Of a stretch of 64,000 nucleotides of DNA, positions 1 to 8,977 are shown piece by piece. The DNA comes from Algibacter miyuki (GTDB taxonomy: Bacteria > Bacteroidota > Bacteroidia > Flavobacteriales > Flavobacteriaceae). The notes beneath the pieces were generated by a model, which saw only the letters and a program-made list of their open reading frames with translations, searched no databases and had not been told where the DNA came from. The stretch lies in contig NZ_JAUFQP010000007.1 in NCBI RefSeq assembly GCF_030409805.1, positions 124,001 through 188,000 of the forward strand. The letters are read 5' to 3'. The first letter of the stretch is position 1. Each line of letters opens with the position of its first letter. The position numbers and the translations under genes were made by a program.

Positions 1-367
1 TTCTTAAGCGTTTACTCGACCGAAACAAAACCTTATCGTCTTGATTTTTTTCAACACGCACTTCAATGCGCTCATTGCTTTTTATGGTATAATAAACGGT
101 TTCAAAATCTTTAGACCTTATAGTAAGCTCGTCGCCAAGTTGGACTTCTATTTTAAAATCACCCGACATATCGGTTGTAGTATACCCGCCGCCATTGACT
201 TCAATATTAACACCAGGTATAGCATTACGTGTATCGCTTTCTACCACACTCCCACGCACTGTAAATCGTGTATTCTGGTTATTAAATACATTATTATTTT
301 GCGCCAACACCAAGGTGCTGAACACTATAAAATTTAAAATAACAATATGTTTTAAGAATGCGCTCAT
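1..367 (-). CDS. Secreted protein with carboxypeptidase-regulatory-like domain (partial)
   Basis: This is the first 122 codons of a gene that runs off the left edge. Read on the minus strand it starts MSAFLKHIVILNFIVF and has a signal peptide ending near ALAQ-type residues (VLAQNNN). Residues 35-90 read RGSVVESDTRNAIPGVNIEV then GGGYTTTDMSGDFKIEV. This is the usual beta-sandwich pattern of the CarboxypepD_reg-like fold, found at the N-terminus of many Bacteroidota envelope proteins. What follows the domain lies outside the window, so the function is unknown. It is divergent from the vWA lipoprotein gene, with about 220 non-coding bases between them. Confidence 0.75.
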   Translation of the reverse strand, partial: MSAFLKHIVILNFIVFSTLVLAQNNNVFNNQNTRFTVRGSVVESDTRNAIPGVNIEVNGGGYTTTDMSGDFKIEVQLGDELTIRSKDFETVYYTIKSNERIEVRVEKNQDDKVLFRSSKRLR

Positions 368-588
368 TTTATTTTTTCCAATGCTAAACTTACGCACTTT
401 ACTTGGTATAATAAAATGATGATTTTACAAAAAACACTTTATTATCAACTAAAACATCGGCTTTATACATTTTAAATTGTCCTTTACGCATTGAAACAGC
501 CACTTTACTCATTGGTGATTTTATTAGAGATTGTTTGGTTTTAGATTTACAGTAGAAAAATTCATCATAATTAAAAAACGAAAACACT

Positions 589-1758
589 ATGAAAACATCA
601 TTTAAATTCTTCACCCTTTGTGCTACTTTAATAGGACTAACGGCCTGCAACGCCAAAACGAAAAAACAACCAACGCTTTACGCCGAAAATCAAGTTATGG
701 AAAAAGTGACACATACCGAACCAAACAAACAGTATATAAAAGTAGCCCTTTTATTAGATACGAGTAATAGCATGGACGGTTTGATAGATCAAGCAAAAGC
801 ACAACTTTGGGATATTGTAAACGAGCTGTCGTACGCCAAATGCGGGAACGGCAAACCGAATTTACAAATTGCCCTATATGAATATGGAAATGACAAACTA
901 AATGCCAGAGAAGGTTATATTAAACAGGTTTTAGCTTTTAGTGATGATTTGGATGATATTTCTAAAGAGTTATTTTCTCTAACTACAAATGGTGGCCAAG
1001 AATATTGTGGACAGGTAATACAAACCTCGTTAAACCAACTGGATTGGGAAAAAAATAAAGACGATTTAAAACTCATTTTTATCGCCGGAAACGAACCTTT
1101 TAATCAAGGACACGTGAAATATACAGATGCATCGGCCAATGCGAAAGAAAAAGATGTGACTATAAATACCATTTTTTGTGGCGATTATGAGCAAGGTATT
1201 TCTACGAAATGGAAAACTGGAGCGCAGTTAACAAGCGGAGATTATATGGCGATAAACCAAAATAACAAAACCGTACATATTGCTTCGCCTTATGATGATG
1301 AAATTTTAATTCTGAACAAAAAACTAAACAAAACCTACGTAGTTTATGGTAATCAAGGCAAACGTAAAATGGCCATGCAAGCCGAACAAGATAAAAATGC
1401 TGCCGGATATAGCACTGCTAATGCTGTTAGCAGAACGGTAAGTAAAAGTTCGCATTTGTATAAAAATAAATCTTGGGATTTGGTGGATGCCGAGGAACAG
1501 GACGAAGTGGTTATTTCTGAATTGAAAGAAGCGTCTTTACCAGAAGAGTTAAAAGGAAAAACAGCTACAGAAATTAAAACGTATATTGAAGACAAACGCA
1601 TTGAGCGTAAGGATATTCAGGATCAAATTCAGGAATTAAACACGAAGCGCAAAGTATTTATTTCGAAAGCCAAAACTACAACTGATAATGGTTTAGAAAA
1701 CGCGATGACCAACGCTATTAAAGAACAAGCTAAAAAGAAGAATTATAGTTGGAAATAA
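589..1758 (+). CDS. vWA-domain lipoprotein
   Basis: A 389-residue protein. The N-terminus is a lipoprotein signal with the lipobox LTAC (Cys20), so it is predicted to be membrane-anchored outside the cytoplasm. A von Willebrand factor A domain follows from about residue 48 (VALLLDTSNSMDG). DTSNS gives the DxSxS part of a metal-binding MIDAS site, so the fold looks metal-competent. The last 100 residues are charged and probably helical or coiled-coil (ERKDIQDQIQELNTKRK). No catalytic domain is visible, and a protein-binding or scaffold role is inferred. It is followed by a convergent terminator shared with the PorP/SprF gene. Confidence 0.85.
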   Translation: MKTSFKFFTLCATLIGLTACNAKTKKQPTLYAENQVMEKVTHTEPNKQYIKVALLLDTSNSMDGLIDQAKAQLWDIVNELSYAKCGNGKPNLQIALYEYGNDKLNAREGYIKQVLAFSDDLDDISKELFSLTTNGGQEYCGQVIQTSLNQLDWEKNKDDLKLIFIAGNEPFNQGHVKYTDASANAKEKDVTINTIFCGDYEQGISTKWKTGAQLTSGDYMAINQNNKTVHIASPYDDEILILNKKLNKTYVVYGNQGKRKMAMQAEQDKNAAGYSTANAVSRTVSKSSHLYKNKSWDLVDAEEQDEVVISELKEASLPEELKGKTATEIKTYIEDKRIERKDIQDQIQELNTKRKVFISKAKTTTDNGLENAMTNAIKEQAKKKNYSWK

Positions 1759-1777
1759 CAATAAGCATTGGGTTACA

Positions 1778-1922
1778 AGCTAACGCTACGATTTTCGCGT
1801 GAGGATTGAATGGTATGTTTGAGCACCCGGACTTTTTAAGAAAGAGCGAGTAGTACAATATTTATATTTATGAGTTCTTTAATTTAAAATAGACAATAAC
1901 GAATAAAGCCCGACGCCAACCT
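1778..1922 (-). repeat. Interspersed intergenic repeat, copy 1 (reverse orientation)
   Basis: Read on the minus strand this element runs from TGGCGTCGGGCTTT to CATTCAATCCTCACGCG. The two ends match the ends of the elements at 16166-16264 and 23762-23854 (GGGTCGGGCTTT and TTCAATCCCTAACGCG). Shared inner words with copy 2 include ACTACTC and TCAAACAT. It is the most diverged and longest copy. It lies between a + gene and a convergent - gene and has no open reading frame of its own. Confidence 0.6.
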
Positions 1923-1963
1923 TAGGAATTGATACGCCCCAATAAGGCGTGGTATAAAAACAG

Positions 1964-1997
1964 AAAATCCTACCCCTGATATACGGGTAGGATTTTT
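1964..1997. terminator. Bidirectional terminator
   Basis: A perfect 12-base stem, AAAATCCTACCC with GGGTAGGATTTT, has a 9-base loop and T tracts on both strands. It sits between the convergent vWA and PorP/SprF genes and should end both. Confidence 0.85.
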
Positions 1998-2021
1998 ATA
2001 TAAATTGTAATTTCTTTTAAT

Positions 2022-3026
2022 TTAGTTAACCGCCGGACAATTACAGTGGTAAGGCTCTTTTCTACAACCAAAGTTATACCCTAGCGTAAATTGATGGAAA
2101 CCACCATTTGTAAACACCAATGAATTCGCTTGGTAGGTGTACGTGTAAGCAACCATGAAATTATTCATATTAACACCTACAATAGGTGTGATTTGTTGTA
2201 ATTTTTGACTGGTAACTGTGTTTTCGTTGGTTAAATATTCGGCACCGTCACTGCTTCGTCTGTACGATACCCCACCCCAAATTTTACCAAATTCCATTTG
2301 CTTGTACACCTTTGCGTTAATATCGATACCGCCCTCTTTTGTAGCATCACGATACTGAAGCATGATAGATGGCTCGTAACTCCAATCGCTACCATAACCA
2401 CCAAAAACACCACCTACAGAAAGTAAGTATCGTCTTAAATTACTGGTGATATTAGGATCGTCGTTGATTCCTGCGTTTTTTAATAAATTCTTTACGGTAC
2501 CGTGCGCATAAAAATCTAGAAACTGGTAAGAAAATCCAAAATCCATATTTAAATTGGTTTCACTTTGCACTATACCGTCGATTATTGGATCTGGCCCATC
2601 GAAAAGAAACGAGGTTTCATCTAATCTATATTGAATAATCCCGGCACTTAAACCGAAAGAAAGCATATTTAAATCTACTGGAGAACGTGAAAACATAATG
2701 TGGTGCGCGTAGGTTGCATAGGCCCCCGTTTGAGAATGATATCCGTTTTTATCTGTATACAAAATACCTCCAACTGCAGATGATGTTTCGCCAATTCTAC
2801 CATTAACACTTACGGTTAAAAGCTTAGGTGCATCATCTTGTCCAAACCATTGTTGGCGTGCCGTCATGCGAATTTTTGCGCAGTTTGCAGCACCAGCCAT
2901 AGAAGGGTGTATTAAGTAGTAATTATCTGTTAGATAATCGGTGTAAATCGGTAAACCTTCCTGCGCGGTTGCCATGTGAGTAAACAGCATTGCAGCAATT
3001 ACCAAAAACATATTTTTACATCTCAT
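2022..3026 (-). CDS. PorP/SprF family type IX secretion system membrane protein
   Basis: A 334-residue outer-membrane beta-barrel protein with a signal peptide (cleavage near MATAQ, residue 22). The mature start, GLPIYTDYLTDNYYLIHPSMAGA, has the PorP/SprF family pattern Q-x-Y-x-x-x-x-x-N-P-A. The rest is alternating beta-strand with terminal aromatic residues and little helix. Family members help export or surface-attach T9SS type B cargo. No cargo gene lies next to it, unlike the second PorP/SprF gene at 56959. A second in-frame ATG (MFLVIAAM) five codons in is an equally good start. Confidence 0.85.
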   Translation of the reverse strand: MRCKNMFLVIAAMLFTHMATAQEGLPIYTDYLTDNYYLIHPSMAGAANCAKIRMTARQQWFGQDDAPKLLTVSVNGRIGETSSAVGGILYTDKNGYHSQTGAYATYAHHIMFSRSPVDLNMLSFGLSAGIIQYRLDETSFLFDGPDPIIDGIVQSETNLNMDFGFSYQFLDFYAHGTVKNLLKNAGINDDPNITSNLRRYLLSVGGVFGGYGSDWSYEPSIMLQYRDATKEGGIDINAKVYKQMEFGKIWGGVSYRRSSDGAEYLTNENTVTSQKLQQITPIVGVNMNNFMVAYTYTYQANSLVFTNGGFHQFTLGYNFGCRKEPYHCNCPAVN

Positions 3027-3174
3027 AATTTGAACACCAGGTTGATTTACACTTATAAAACGCCTTTAGAATTAAAAAGTTACATCTAAAATGAATATTA
3101 AAACATCATTTTTATTCAACTTTATAAACAGGCAACAAAACTCAAATATATGGATATCTACAGTTTTCTTTTAG

Positions 3175-3182
3175 TATTTTTG
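3175..3182 (+). promoter_or_regulatory. Probable -7 box of the NifU-family gene
   Basis: TATTTTTG fits the Bacteroidota -7 consensus TAnnTTTG and ends 16 bases before the ATG. I see no good -33 TTG at the usual distance, so this is a moderate call. Confidence 0.45.
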
Positions 3183-3198
3183 TAAAAAAAAAGAGAAA

Positions 3199-4101
3199 AT
3201 GAGCAATTTCAAAGTTTCCGTGCAAGAAACATCTAACGATGCCATAGTAAAATTTGAATTAAATCAATTTATTACGCAGCACCAAAGTTTCGAATTTAAT
3301 AATATCGACGAGGCTAAAAACTCGCCTTTAGCACAGCAATTATTTTATTTGCCTTTTGTAAAAAAAGTATATATCACAAGTAATTTTATTGCCGTAGAAC
3401 GCTATAGTATTGTAGACTGGAGCGATGTGCAAGATGAAATGGCTGAGCAAATTGAATCGTACTTAAACGATAATGGTGTGGTGGTTGAAGAAACTGCTTC
3501 CCCTAAAAAAGTACCTGTAACGGTTTATGCTGAAAGTACGCCGAACCCAACAGTAATGAAATTTGTTGCCAATAAAAAAATAGTCGCAGCCCTTTTCGAA
3601 TTCACTTCGATAGACGAGGCTAAATTATCGCCTTTAGCGACGGAATTATTTCATTTTCCGTTTGTAAAAGCTGTTTTTATGGATGAGAATTACGTGTCTA
3701 TTACCAAATATGACATGGCCGAATGGAATGATATTACTTTAGAACTTCGCGAATTCATCAGAAGCTATATTGAAAACGGAAAAGACATTGTAGTTCCTGG
3801 CGCTGTGGATACATTGAAAAAATCTACAGAACAACAAGATACTCATTTTGATACTTTGGATGATGTTTCTAAGGAAATTATAAATATTCTTGAAGAATAC
3901 GTAAAACCTGCTGTAGCTAGTGATGGTGGAAATATTCAGTTTATTTCTTATGATAAAAAAAACAAAAACGTGAGCGTATTACTACAAGGAGCTTGTAGCG
4001 GTTGCCCATCGTCTACATATACTTTAAAAAGTGGTATTGAAAATATGTTGAAAGAAATGCTTCCTGGAAAAGTAGAAATGGTAGAAGCCATAAACGGATA
4101 G
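3199..4101 (+). CDS. NifU/Nfu-type iron-sulfur cluster carrier protein
   Basis: A 300-residue protein made of three parts. Two tandem Nfu N-terminal domains (about 1-95 and 105-200) repeat the pattern IDEAK-SPLA-x-x-LF-x-x-PFVK. A C-terminal NifU domain follows (about 225-300), with the cluster-binding pair C266-SG-C269 in GACSGCPSS. Proteins of this family receive Fe-S clusters from the SUF or ISC scaffold and hand them to target enzymes in the cytoplasm. The doubled N-terminal domain is common in Bacteroidota. It is transcribed alone and ends at a strong terminator. Confidence 0.92.
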   Translation: MSNFKVSVQETSNDAIVKFELNQFITQHQSFEFNNIDEAKNSPLAQQLFYLPFVKKVYITSNFIAVERYSIVDWSDVQDEMAEQIESYLNDNGVVVEETASPKKVPVTVYAESTPNPTVMKFVANKKIVAALFEFTSIDEAKLSPLATELFHFPFVKAVFMDENYVSITKYDMAEWNDITLELREFIRSYIENGKDIVVPGAVDTLKKSTEQQDTHFDTLDDVSKEIINILEEYVKPAVASDGGNIQFISYDKKNKNVSVLLQGACSGCPSSTYTLKSGIENMLKEMLPGKVEMVEAING

Positions 4102-4123
4102 GTCTTTTAAAAATACAACATGG

Positions 4124-4157
4124 AAAAAGCGCTCTACAAGTTAGAGCGCTTTTTTTA
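4124..4157 (+). terminator. Terminator of the NifU-family gene
   Basis: A perfect 13-base stem, AAAAAGCGCTCTA with TAGAGCGCTTTTT, has a 5-base loop and a T run. It starts 22 bases after the stop codon. Confidence 0.9.
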
Positions 4158-4290
4158 TGACCTTAATTTACTAAAGCATCTCACAATATTTAATTAACTT
4201 TGAGATATAAAACGACTCTAAATTTTCGCCTTTTCATATTAATGCCTTAGTTGAAACAAGCAAAACGTCACTAAAACAAAATAACAACAA

Positions 4291-4644
4291 ATGAAAACTT
4301 TAGCATTTATTTTTACGATCATCGTCGCTCTAGAACATATTTATTTTTTAATCTTAGAAATGTTTTTCTGGACCAAACCCAAAACCATTAAAGCATTTGG
4401 TATTAAATCAGCCACATTTGCCGAAGAAACTAAAGTACTTGCCGCCAATCAAGGTTTATACAATGGTTTTATTGCTTCTGGTGTATTACTTGCTTTACTT
4501 ATAGAAAATCAAGATTTTATACTATTTTTTCTAGTTTGTGTGACTATTGCAGGTATTTATGGGTCTTACTCTACGAAGCAAATTAAACTTTTTTATGTGC
4601 AATCTATTCCTGCAATTATTGCACTAATACTCAATTTGATTTAA
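4291..4644 (+). CDS. DUF1304 family small membrane protein
   Basis: A 117-residue integral membrane protein with four predicted helices (about 2-26, 53-72, 74-92, 98-117). The pattern EHIYFLILEMFFW and the segment NQGLYNGFIASG match the DUF1304 family. The family has no established biochemical role. It is the first of two unrelated membrane-protein genes read in the same direction, with 85 AT-rich bases before mscS. Cotranscription is possible but not shown. Confidence 0.8.
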   Translation: MKTLAFIFTIIVALEHIYFLILEMFFWTKPKTIKAFGIKSATFAEETKVLAANQGLYNGFIASGVLLALLIENQDFILFFLVCVTIAGIYGSYSTKQIKLFYVQSIPAIIALILNLI

Positions 4645-4729
4645 ATTATTTAATATTTTTTATCATAAAAATTAAATAAAGCAACATATTAGTTTTTAAT
4701 TTTACAACAAAAATAAAGCAACAAAAATT

Positions 4730-5545
4730 ATGGATTTAGAAAACATTGACACAGAAAAATGGATTGCTCTAGGAGCTGAATATGGCATTAAAATTATAGG
4801 TGCCATTGCAATATGGATTATTGGCTCTTGGGTTATTAAAAAAATATTAAAAGCTACCCAAAACGTAATGGCCAAAGGAAATTACGAAATAAGTCTTCAA
4901 AAATTCTTATTAAACCTTATCTCGTGGGCTTTAAAAATTATTTTAATTATTGTTGTTCTTGGTACTGTTGGTGTAGAAACAACATCATTTGCTGCTATTA
5001 TAGCTGCCGCAGGTTTGGCTGTTGGTTTAGCCTTACAAGGTTCTTTAGGGAATTTTGCTGGGGGTGTTTTAATTATGATTTTTAAGCCTATAAAAATTGG
5101 CGATTTAATTGAAGCACAAGGTGAAATTGGTGTGGTTAAAGAAATTGAAATCTTTACAACCAAATTAACAGGTTTATCTAATAGAGAAATTATTATTCCT
5201 AATGGATCATTATCTAACGGTAATATTATTAATTATTCTACGGAAGGTACTCGCCGTGTTGACTTAACATTCGGTGTTGGTTACGACTCTGATATTAAGA
5301 AAACAAAACAAGTATTAATGGATGTATTAACAGCACATCCAAAAGTATTACAAACCCCTGCGCCAACGGTAAACGTGTCAGAATTGGCAGATAGCTCAAT
5401 TAACTTTGCGGTTAGACCATGGTGTACAACAGCCGATTACTGGGATGTTTATTTCGGTATTACTGAAAATGTAAAAGAAGCGCTTGATGCGGCTGGAATT
5501 GAAATTCCTTACCCACACCAAGTCGAAATACATAAACAAGGGTAA
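4730..5545 (+). CDS. mscS: Small-conductance mechanosensitive channel (MscS family)
   Basis: A 271-residue inner-membrane channel that opens under membrane tension and releases solutes during hypo-osmotic shock. Three helices occupy about 15-37, 58-80 and 85-118. The third is the pore helix, rich in Gly and Ala (AAIIAAAGLAVGLALQGSLG). The cytoplasmic beta domain follows with the typical GDLIE...G.V.EI segment and NREIIIPNG. The length fits E. coli MscS (286 residues), so this is the minimal channel without extra domains. A strong shared terminator follows. Confidence 0.93.
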   Translation: MDLENIDTEKWIALGAEYGIKIIGAIAIWIIGSWVIKKILKATQNVMAKGNYEISLQKFLLNLISWALKIILIIVVLGTVGVETTSFAAIIAAAGLAVGLALQGSLGNFAGGVLIMIFKPIKIGDLIEAQGEIGVVKEIEIFTTKLTGLSNREIIIPNGSLSNGNIINYSTEGTRRVDLTFGVGYDSDIKKTKQVLMDVLTAHPKVLQTPAPTVNVSELADSSINFAVRPWCTTADYWDVYFGITENVKEALDAAGIEIPYPHQVEIHKQG

Positions 5546-5571
5546 GCCTTTTGCTTAAACTTTATTAATAG

Positions 5572-5608
5572 AAAAATCCCTGATAGTTTAACTATCAGGG
5601 ATTTTTTT
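5572..5608. terminator. Bidirectional terminator between mscS and tsaB
   Basis: A long nearly continuous palindrome, AAAAATCCCTGATAGTT with AACTATCAGGGATTTTT, lies between two convergent genes. It has A and T tracts on both sides. Confidence 0.92.
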
Positions 5609-5634
5609 TATCTACAAACAAACGCTTTAAAAAG

Positions 5635-6318
5635 TTACTTTGTTTTCGCCTTAGGTTTCAAAGCCACAAAATCTTTCAAATAATACGGTTCAAAATAAGC
5701 GACATCTTCAAAGTTATTATTTTGATATTTTTCATAAGCCAAGGCGCTCATTTCATTAGCTGATGGCAATTTATCTTCAACAAAAATGGCATTAGAATCC
5801 GTAATAAGTGTTTTCGTTTTTTCAACACCATTTCCTATAAAATATACTTTTCCGCTCTGTAATAATTCCGCGAAAGCGTTATCTTCTAAAATCTGTGCTT
5901 GAGTCTCTCTAATCTCCGTAAATGACGCATCGTAAATAGCCGAATACACTTCCATACGGCGCGCATCTAACATAGCAACCACTACTCCACTCTCCAATGC
6001 AACTTGATGCGCTAACGCTTCTAAAGTAGGCACAGCAATTAAAGGCTTATCTAAAGCAAAACAGAGTCCTTTTGCGGTAGAAACTCCAATACGTAACCCA
6101 GTATAAGAGCCAGGACCTTTACTAATGGCTATAGCACTTAAATCTGCTCCGGTAATTCCGACTTCTTTTAAAGCTTCGTCGATATACACGTGTAATCTTT
6201 CAGCATGCGAATAACTTTTATCGTTATCTTCTTTTAAAACAACGGTTTCGCCGTTTTTAGAAATAGATACCGAACAATTGGTGGTTGCAGTTTCTATGTT
6301 TAATATAAATGTACTCAT
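5635..6318 (-). CDS. tsaB: tRNA threonylcarbamoyladenosine biosynthesis protein TsaB
   Basis: A 227-residue ASKHA-fold protein that partners TsaD and TsaE in adding threonylcarbamoyl to A37 of ANN-decoding tRNAs. The N-terminus ILNIETATTNCSVSI and the motif SKGPGSYTGLRIG are diagnostic of TsaB/YeaZ. The C-terminal half is shortened, as usual for TsaB, and lacks the metal site of TsaD. The cytoplasmic protein is essential in most bacteria. It stands between two terminators, so it is probably its own transcription unit. Confidence 0.93.
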   Translation of the reverse strand: MSTFILNIETATTNCSVSISKNGETVVLKEDNDKSYSHAERLHVYIDEALKEVGITGADLSAIAISKGPGSYTGLRIGVSTAKGLCFALDKPLIAVPTLEALAHQVALESGVVVAMLDARRMEVYSAIYDASFTEIRETQAQILEDNAFAELLQSGKVYFIGNGVEKTKTLITDSNAIFVEDKLPSANEMSALAYEKYQNNNFEDVAYFEPYYLKDFVALKPKAKTK

Positions 6319-6392
6319 CTTTTCATTTTCATTGGAATTGCAAAAATATTGTTTTTATTATTAGAAAGATATTACCGCGCTATAAAAAGTAA

Positions 6393-6422
6393 AAAGGCTA
6401 TCATTTAATTTATGATAGCTTT
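6393..6422 (-). terminator. Terminator of the efflux operon
   Basis: On the minus strand AAAGCTATCAT pairs with ATGATAG-CTTT with one bulged base, followed by a T-rich run. It lies just after the TolC stop codon and before tsaB. Confidence 0.65.
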
Positions 6423-6452
6423 AATTATATCGTTGAATACATTCCGAAGAAA

Positions 6453-7850
6453 CTATTCTACCAAGGATTTCCCCATGTAAAAGTCTAATACTTTGGTTTT
6501 GAAAACAAAATTATACTTTGCGTTCAAGAAAGAAGATTGAGCATTAATCAACCTATTTCTAACCTGCTCCAATTCAAAAGAAGTACTAACACCTAGGTTA
6601 TATTTTTCCTGTGCATTTCTAAAAGATTCTTCTTGTGCAATTTTAGAAGTTTCCGAAGCCTCATACTGTTTTAATGATGCTTTCGCATCAGCAAATGCCT
6701 GCTCTACATTAGTTGTTAATGTTTGCTTTTCTTGCTCTAAAGATAGGTTTAACTGTTCTTTATTAATTTTGGTTTTATTAAGACTCGCATTGTTTCTAAA
6801 CCCTGAAAATATGGGAATACTTAAATTAAACCCAAAATTGTAACCTAATTGATTATCTATTTGTTTACCAAATCCATTATCTCTAAGTTCTATTATAGTT
6901 CCGGTATTACTATCGAATATAGGAATTATATCCTTCTGCCCCTGAACGTGTTGATAAGACGTACTCATACCTGCTCCAAATGTTAAAGTAGGGTAATATG
7001 AACTTTTTGCTATTGCAATATTCAATTCGGCATTCTTAAGATTTAATTCCGCATTCTTTATTTCTGGTCTATTAACTAAAGCATATGATAGAATCTCGTT
7101 AGTATTATTATATAATAAAACAGCATTAGTTAAGTCTATCTCTATATTTTCAATATTAAAATTTTTGTTTGAAACTTGTAATAACTGAGACAAGGTTAAT
7201 AAAGATAAGTCTACACTATTCTGTGCATTTACCAAACGTTCATTATCGGCTGCTAATTGCGATTGCGCATCAAATAAATCTGCTTTAGCACGAACACCAG
7301 CATCAACTAAACCCTGAATTTGATCTAGACTTTTTTGACTAATATTTACTTGATCAACAGCTATTTTTAAGGCTTCTTTGTTAAGTAAAATATTTAAATA
7401 AGCATTAACAACATTTAATGAAATATTATCTTTCAATATTGCTAATTGGAGTTGACTCGTTTCTAATCCTAATTTGGCTTGCTCATATAAATTTATATTT
7501 TTAAAACCATTAAATATGGTTATCCCTGTGTTTAAACCAAAACTATTGAATAATCGATCTAATGAAACACGTGTTCCTGAATTCCCTATTGAAGAACCAA
7601 AATTATAGCTATGACTTGCCGAACCACTTACTGTAGGCAAAAAGTTAGCTTTTGCTGTGGTAATATCTTCTTCAGCTAATGATGCATCCAGTTCTGTTTG
7701 CTTTACAGAAATATTATATTCTAATGCATGACTTACACATTCCTGCAGCGTCCATATTTTTTCTTGCGAAAAAGAAGACATTGAAATACATAAAACAGTT
7801 AAAACGATAAGGCTTTTAATACCTTGTACCTTGGTGTTTTTATTTTTCAT
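6453..7850 (-). CDS. TolC family outer-membrane efflux protein
   Basis: The chosen start gives 465 residues beginning MKNKNTKVQGIKSLIV, with a signal peptide ending at SFSQ. The frame is open for 32 more codons upstream, but that part lies inside the adaptor gene and would put a charged tail before the signal peptide. With this start it overlaps the adaptor gene by 11 bases. The two OEP repeats (about 30-240 and 260-465) show the usual long helices and LQECVSHALEYNISVKQ. TolC proteins form the outer-membrane exit duct of a tripartite pump. It is the last gene of the ABC efflux operon. Confidence 0.92.
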   Translation of the reverse strand: MKNKNTKVQGIKSLIVLTVLCISMSSFSQEKIWTLQECVSHALEYNISVKQTELDASLAEEDITTAKANFLPTVSGSASHSYNFGSSIGNSGTRVSLDRLFNSFGLNTGITIFNGFKNINLYEQAKLGLETSQLQLAILKDNISLNVVNAYLNILLNKEALKIAVDQVNISQKSLDQIQGLVDAGVRAKADLFDAQSQLAADNERLVNAQNSVDLSLLTLSQLLQVSNKNFNIENIEIDLTNAVLLYNNTNEILSYALVNRPEIKNAELNLKNAELNIAIAKSSYYPTLTFGAGMSTSYQHVQGQKDIIPIFDSNTGTIIELRDNGFGKQIDNQLGYNFGFNLSIPIFSGFRNNASLNKTKINKEQLNLSLEQEKQTLTTNVEQAFADAKASLKQYEASETSKIAQEESFRNAQEKYNLGVSTSFELEQVRNRLINAQSSFLNAKYNFVFKTKVLDFYMGKSLVE

Positions 7851-8964
7851 CTTCGTCCTCATCTTCATTGTCTTTTGATGCTTTATTCCAAACTTTAATG
7901 TTGTCGCCTTCCTTAACGCCTTCAAGTATTTCAACGTTAATACCATCGGATAAGCCTAATTCTACATTTTCTTTACGGAATTTATTATCGCCTTCGGAAA
8001 TTTCAACAAAAGGTTTTTCTGTAATTCTATTATATTGTAAAAGCGCTTCTCGAATAGCGAGTACACTGTCTCTGGCTTCAATATCAATTTCAGCGTTGGC
8101 ACTATAACCTGCTCTAATATTTGTGGTTGAATCTATTTCAACGTCGGCTTTTATGGTAAACTGAACGGCACCGTTTTCTTCAATACCTTTAGGTGCAACA
8201 AACGTTAATTTCGCTGGAAATTCCTTGTTTGCAATGGCTCCTAAAATCACTTTAATAATTTTCCCTTCTTTTAATTTTCCAACTTCAGCTTCATCTACTT
8301 TCCCTTCAAAAATCATTAAACTCATATCTGCAATCGTAGCAATAGTTGTTCCTGCGTTGAAATTATTACTTTCAATAACTTGGTCACCTTCGCGTACCGG
8401 AATTTCTAAAATAGTTCCAGGAATTTGCGCTACAATATTGGTATTTGCTGAACTTCCGCCCGAAATAGAACCACGCTTAATAATTTGATAATCGTTTTGT
8501 GCTTGTTTTAAACTTTCTTTGGCTTGATTGTATCCCAATTGGCTATTTTCGAAATCTTGTTGAGAAATTACGCCTTTTTCAAAAAGTGTTTTATTTCGAT
8601 CATAAAGAACCTTTGAATTATCAAAAGATAGTTTTGCTGTTGAAATTCTACTGTTTGCGCTCACTAAACTTTGCTCGTTTGGTACTACTCTAATTGTTGC
8701 AATTAAATCGCCCTTTTTAACCTTATCACCTTCTTCCACAAGAATTTTATCTACAATACCTGAAATTTGTGGTTTAAGTTCAATTTCCTCCTCAGGGTTT
8801 AGTTTCCCTGTAGCTACGGCTTTCGTATTTATAGACGTGAAGAAAGGCGTTTCAACCTTAAACTCTTCAATATCTTTTGAGTTTGAATCTTTGAAATATT
8901 TCAATACAAACGCCAATAGTAAGATGGTTACTATTACTAAAATAATTTTGACTGTTTTATTCAT
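7840..8964 (-). CDS. HlyD/MacA-type periplasmic adaptor
   Basis: A 374-residue membrane-fusion protein that links inner-membrane permeases to TolC. One N-terminal helix (residues 5-22) anchors it. The split lipoyl domain shows KPQISGIVDKILVEEGDKVKKGD and later AQIPGTILEIPVREGDQV. Between them is a helical hairpin with many Gln, Lys and Ser residues (about 100-165). The beta-barrel part follows, and the C-terminus is very acidic. It starts 13 bases after the permease stop and overlaps TolC, so it is clearly part of the same operon. Confidence 0.92.
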   Translation of the reverse strand: MNKTVKIILVIVTILLLAFVLKYFKDSNSKDIEEFKVETPFFTSINTKAVATGKLNPEEEIELKPQISGIVDKILVEEGDKVKKGDLIATIRVVPNEQSLVSANSRISTAKLSFDNSKVLYDRNKTLFEKGVISQQDFENSQLGYNQAKESLKQAQNDYQIIKRGSISGGSSANTNIVAQIPGTILEIPVREGDQVIESNNFNAGTTIATIADMSLMIFEGKVDEAEVGKLKEGKIIKVILGAIANKEFPAKLTFVAPKGIEENGAVQFTIKADVEIDSTTNIRAGYSANAEIDIEARDSVLAIREALLQYNRITEKPFVEISEGDNKFRKENVELGLSDGINVEILEGVKEGDNIKVWNKASKDNEDEDEDEK

Positions 8965-8977
8965 TTTTTTTGATTGT

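Noticed and set aside
399..656. Minus-strand open frame overlapping the start of the vWA gene
   Set aside because: It has no coding logic (low-complexity basic and aromatic), overlaps a clear lipoprotein signal peptide and is on the opposite strand.
7851..7946. N-terminal extension of TolC upstream of 7850
   Set aside because: It lies inside the adaptor gene and would bury the signal peptide behind 32 basic residues.
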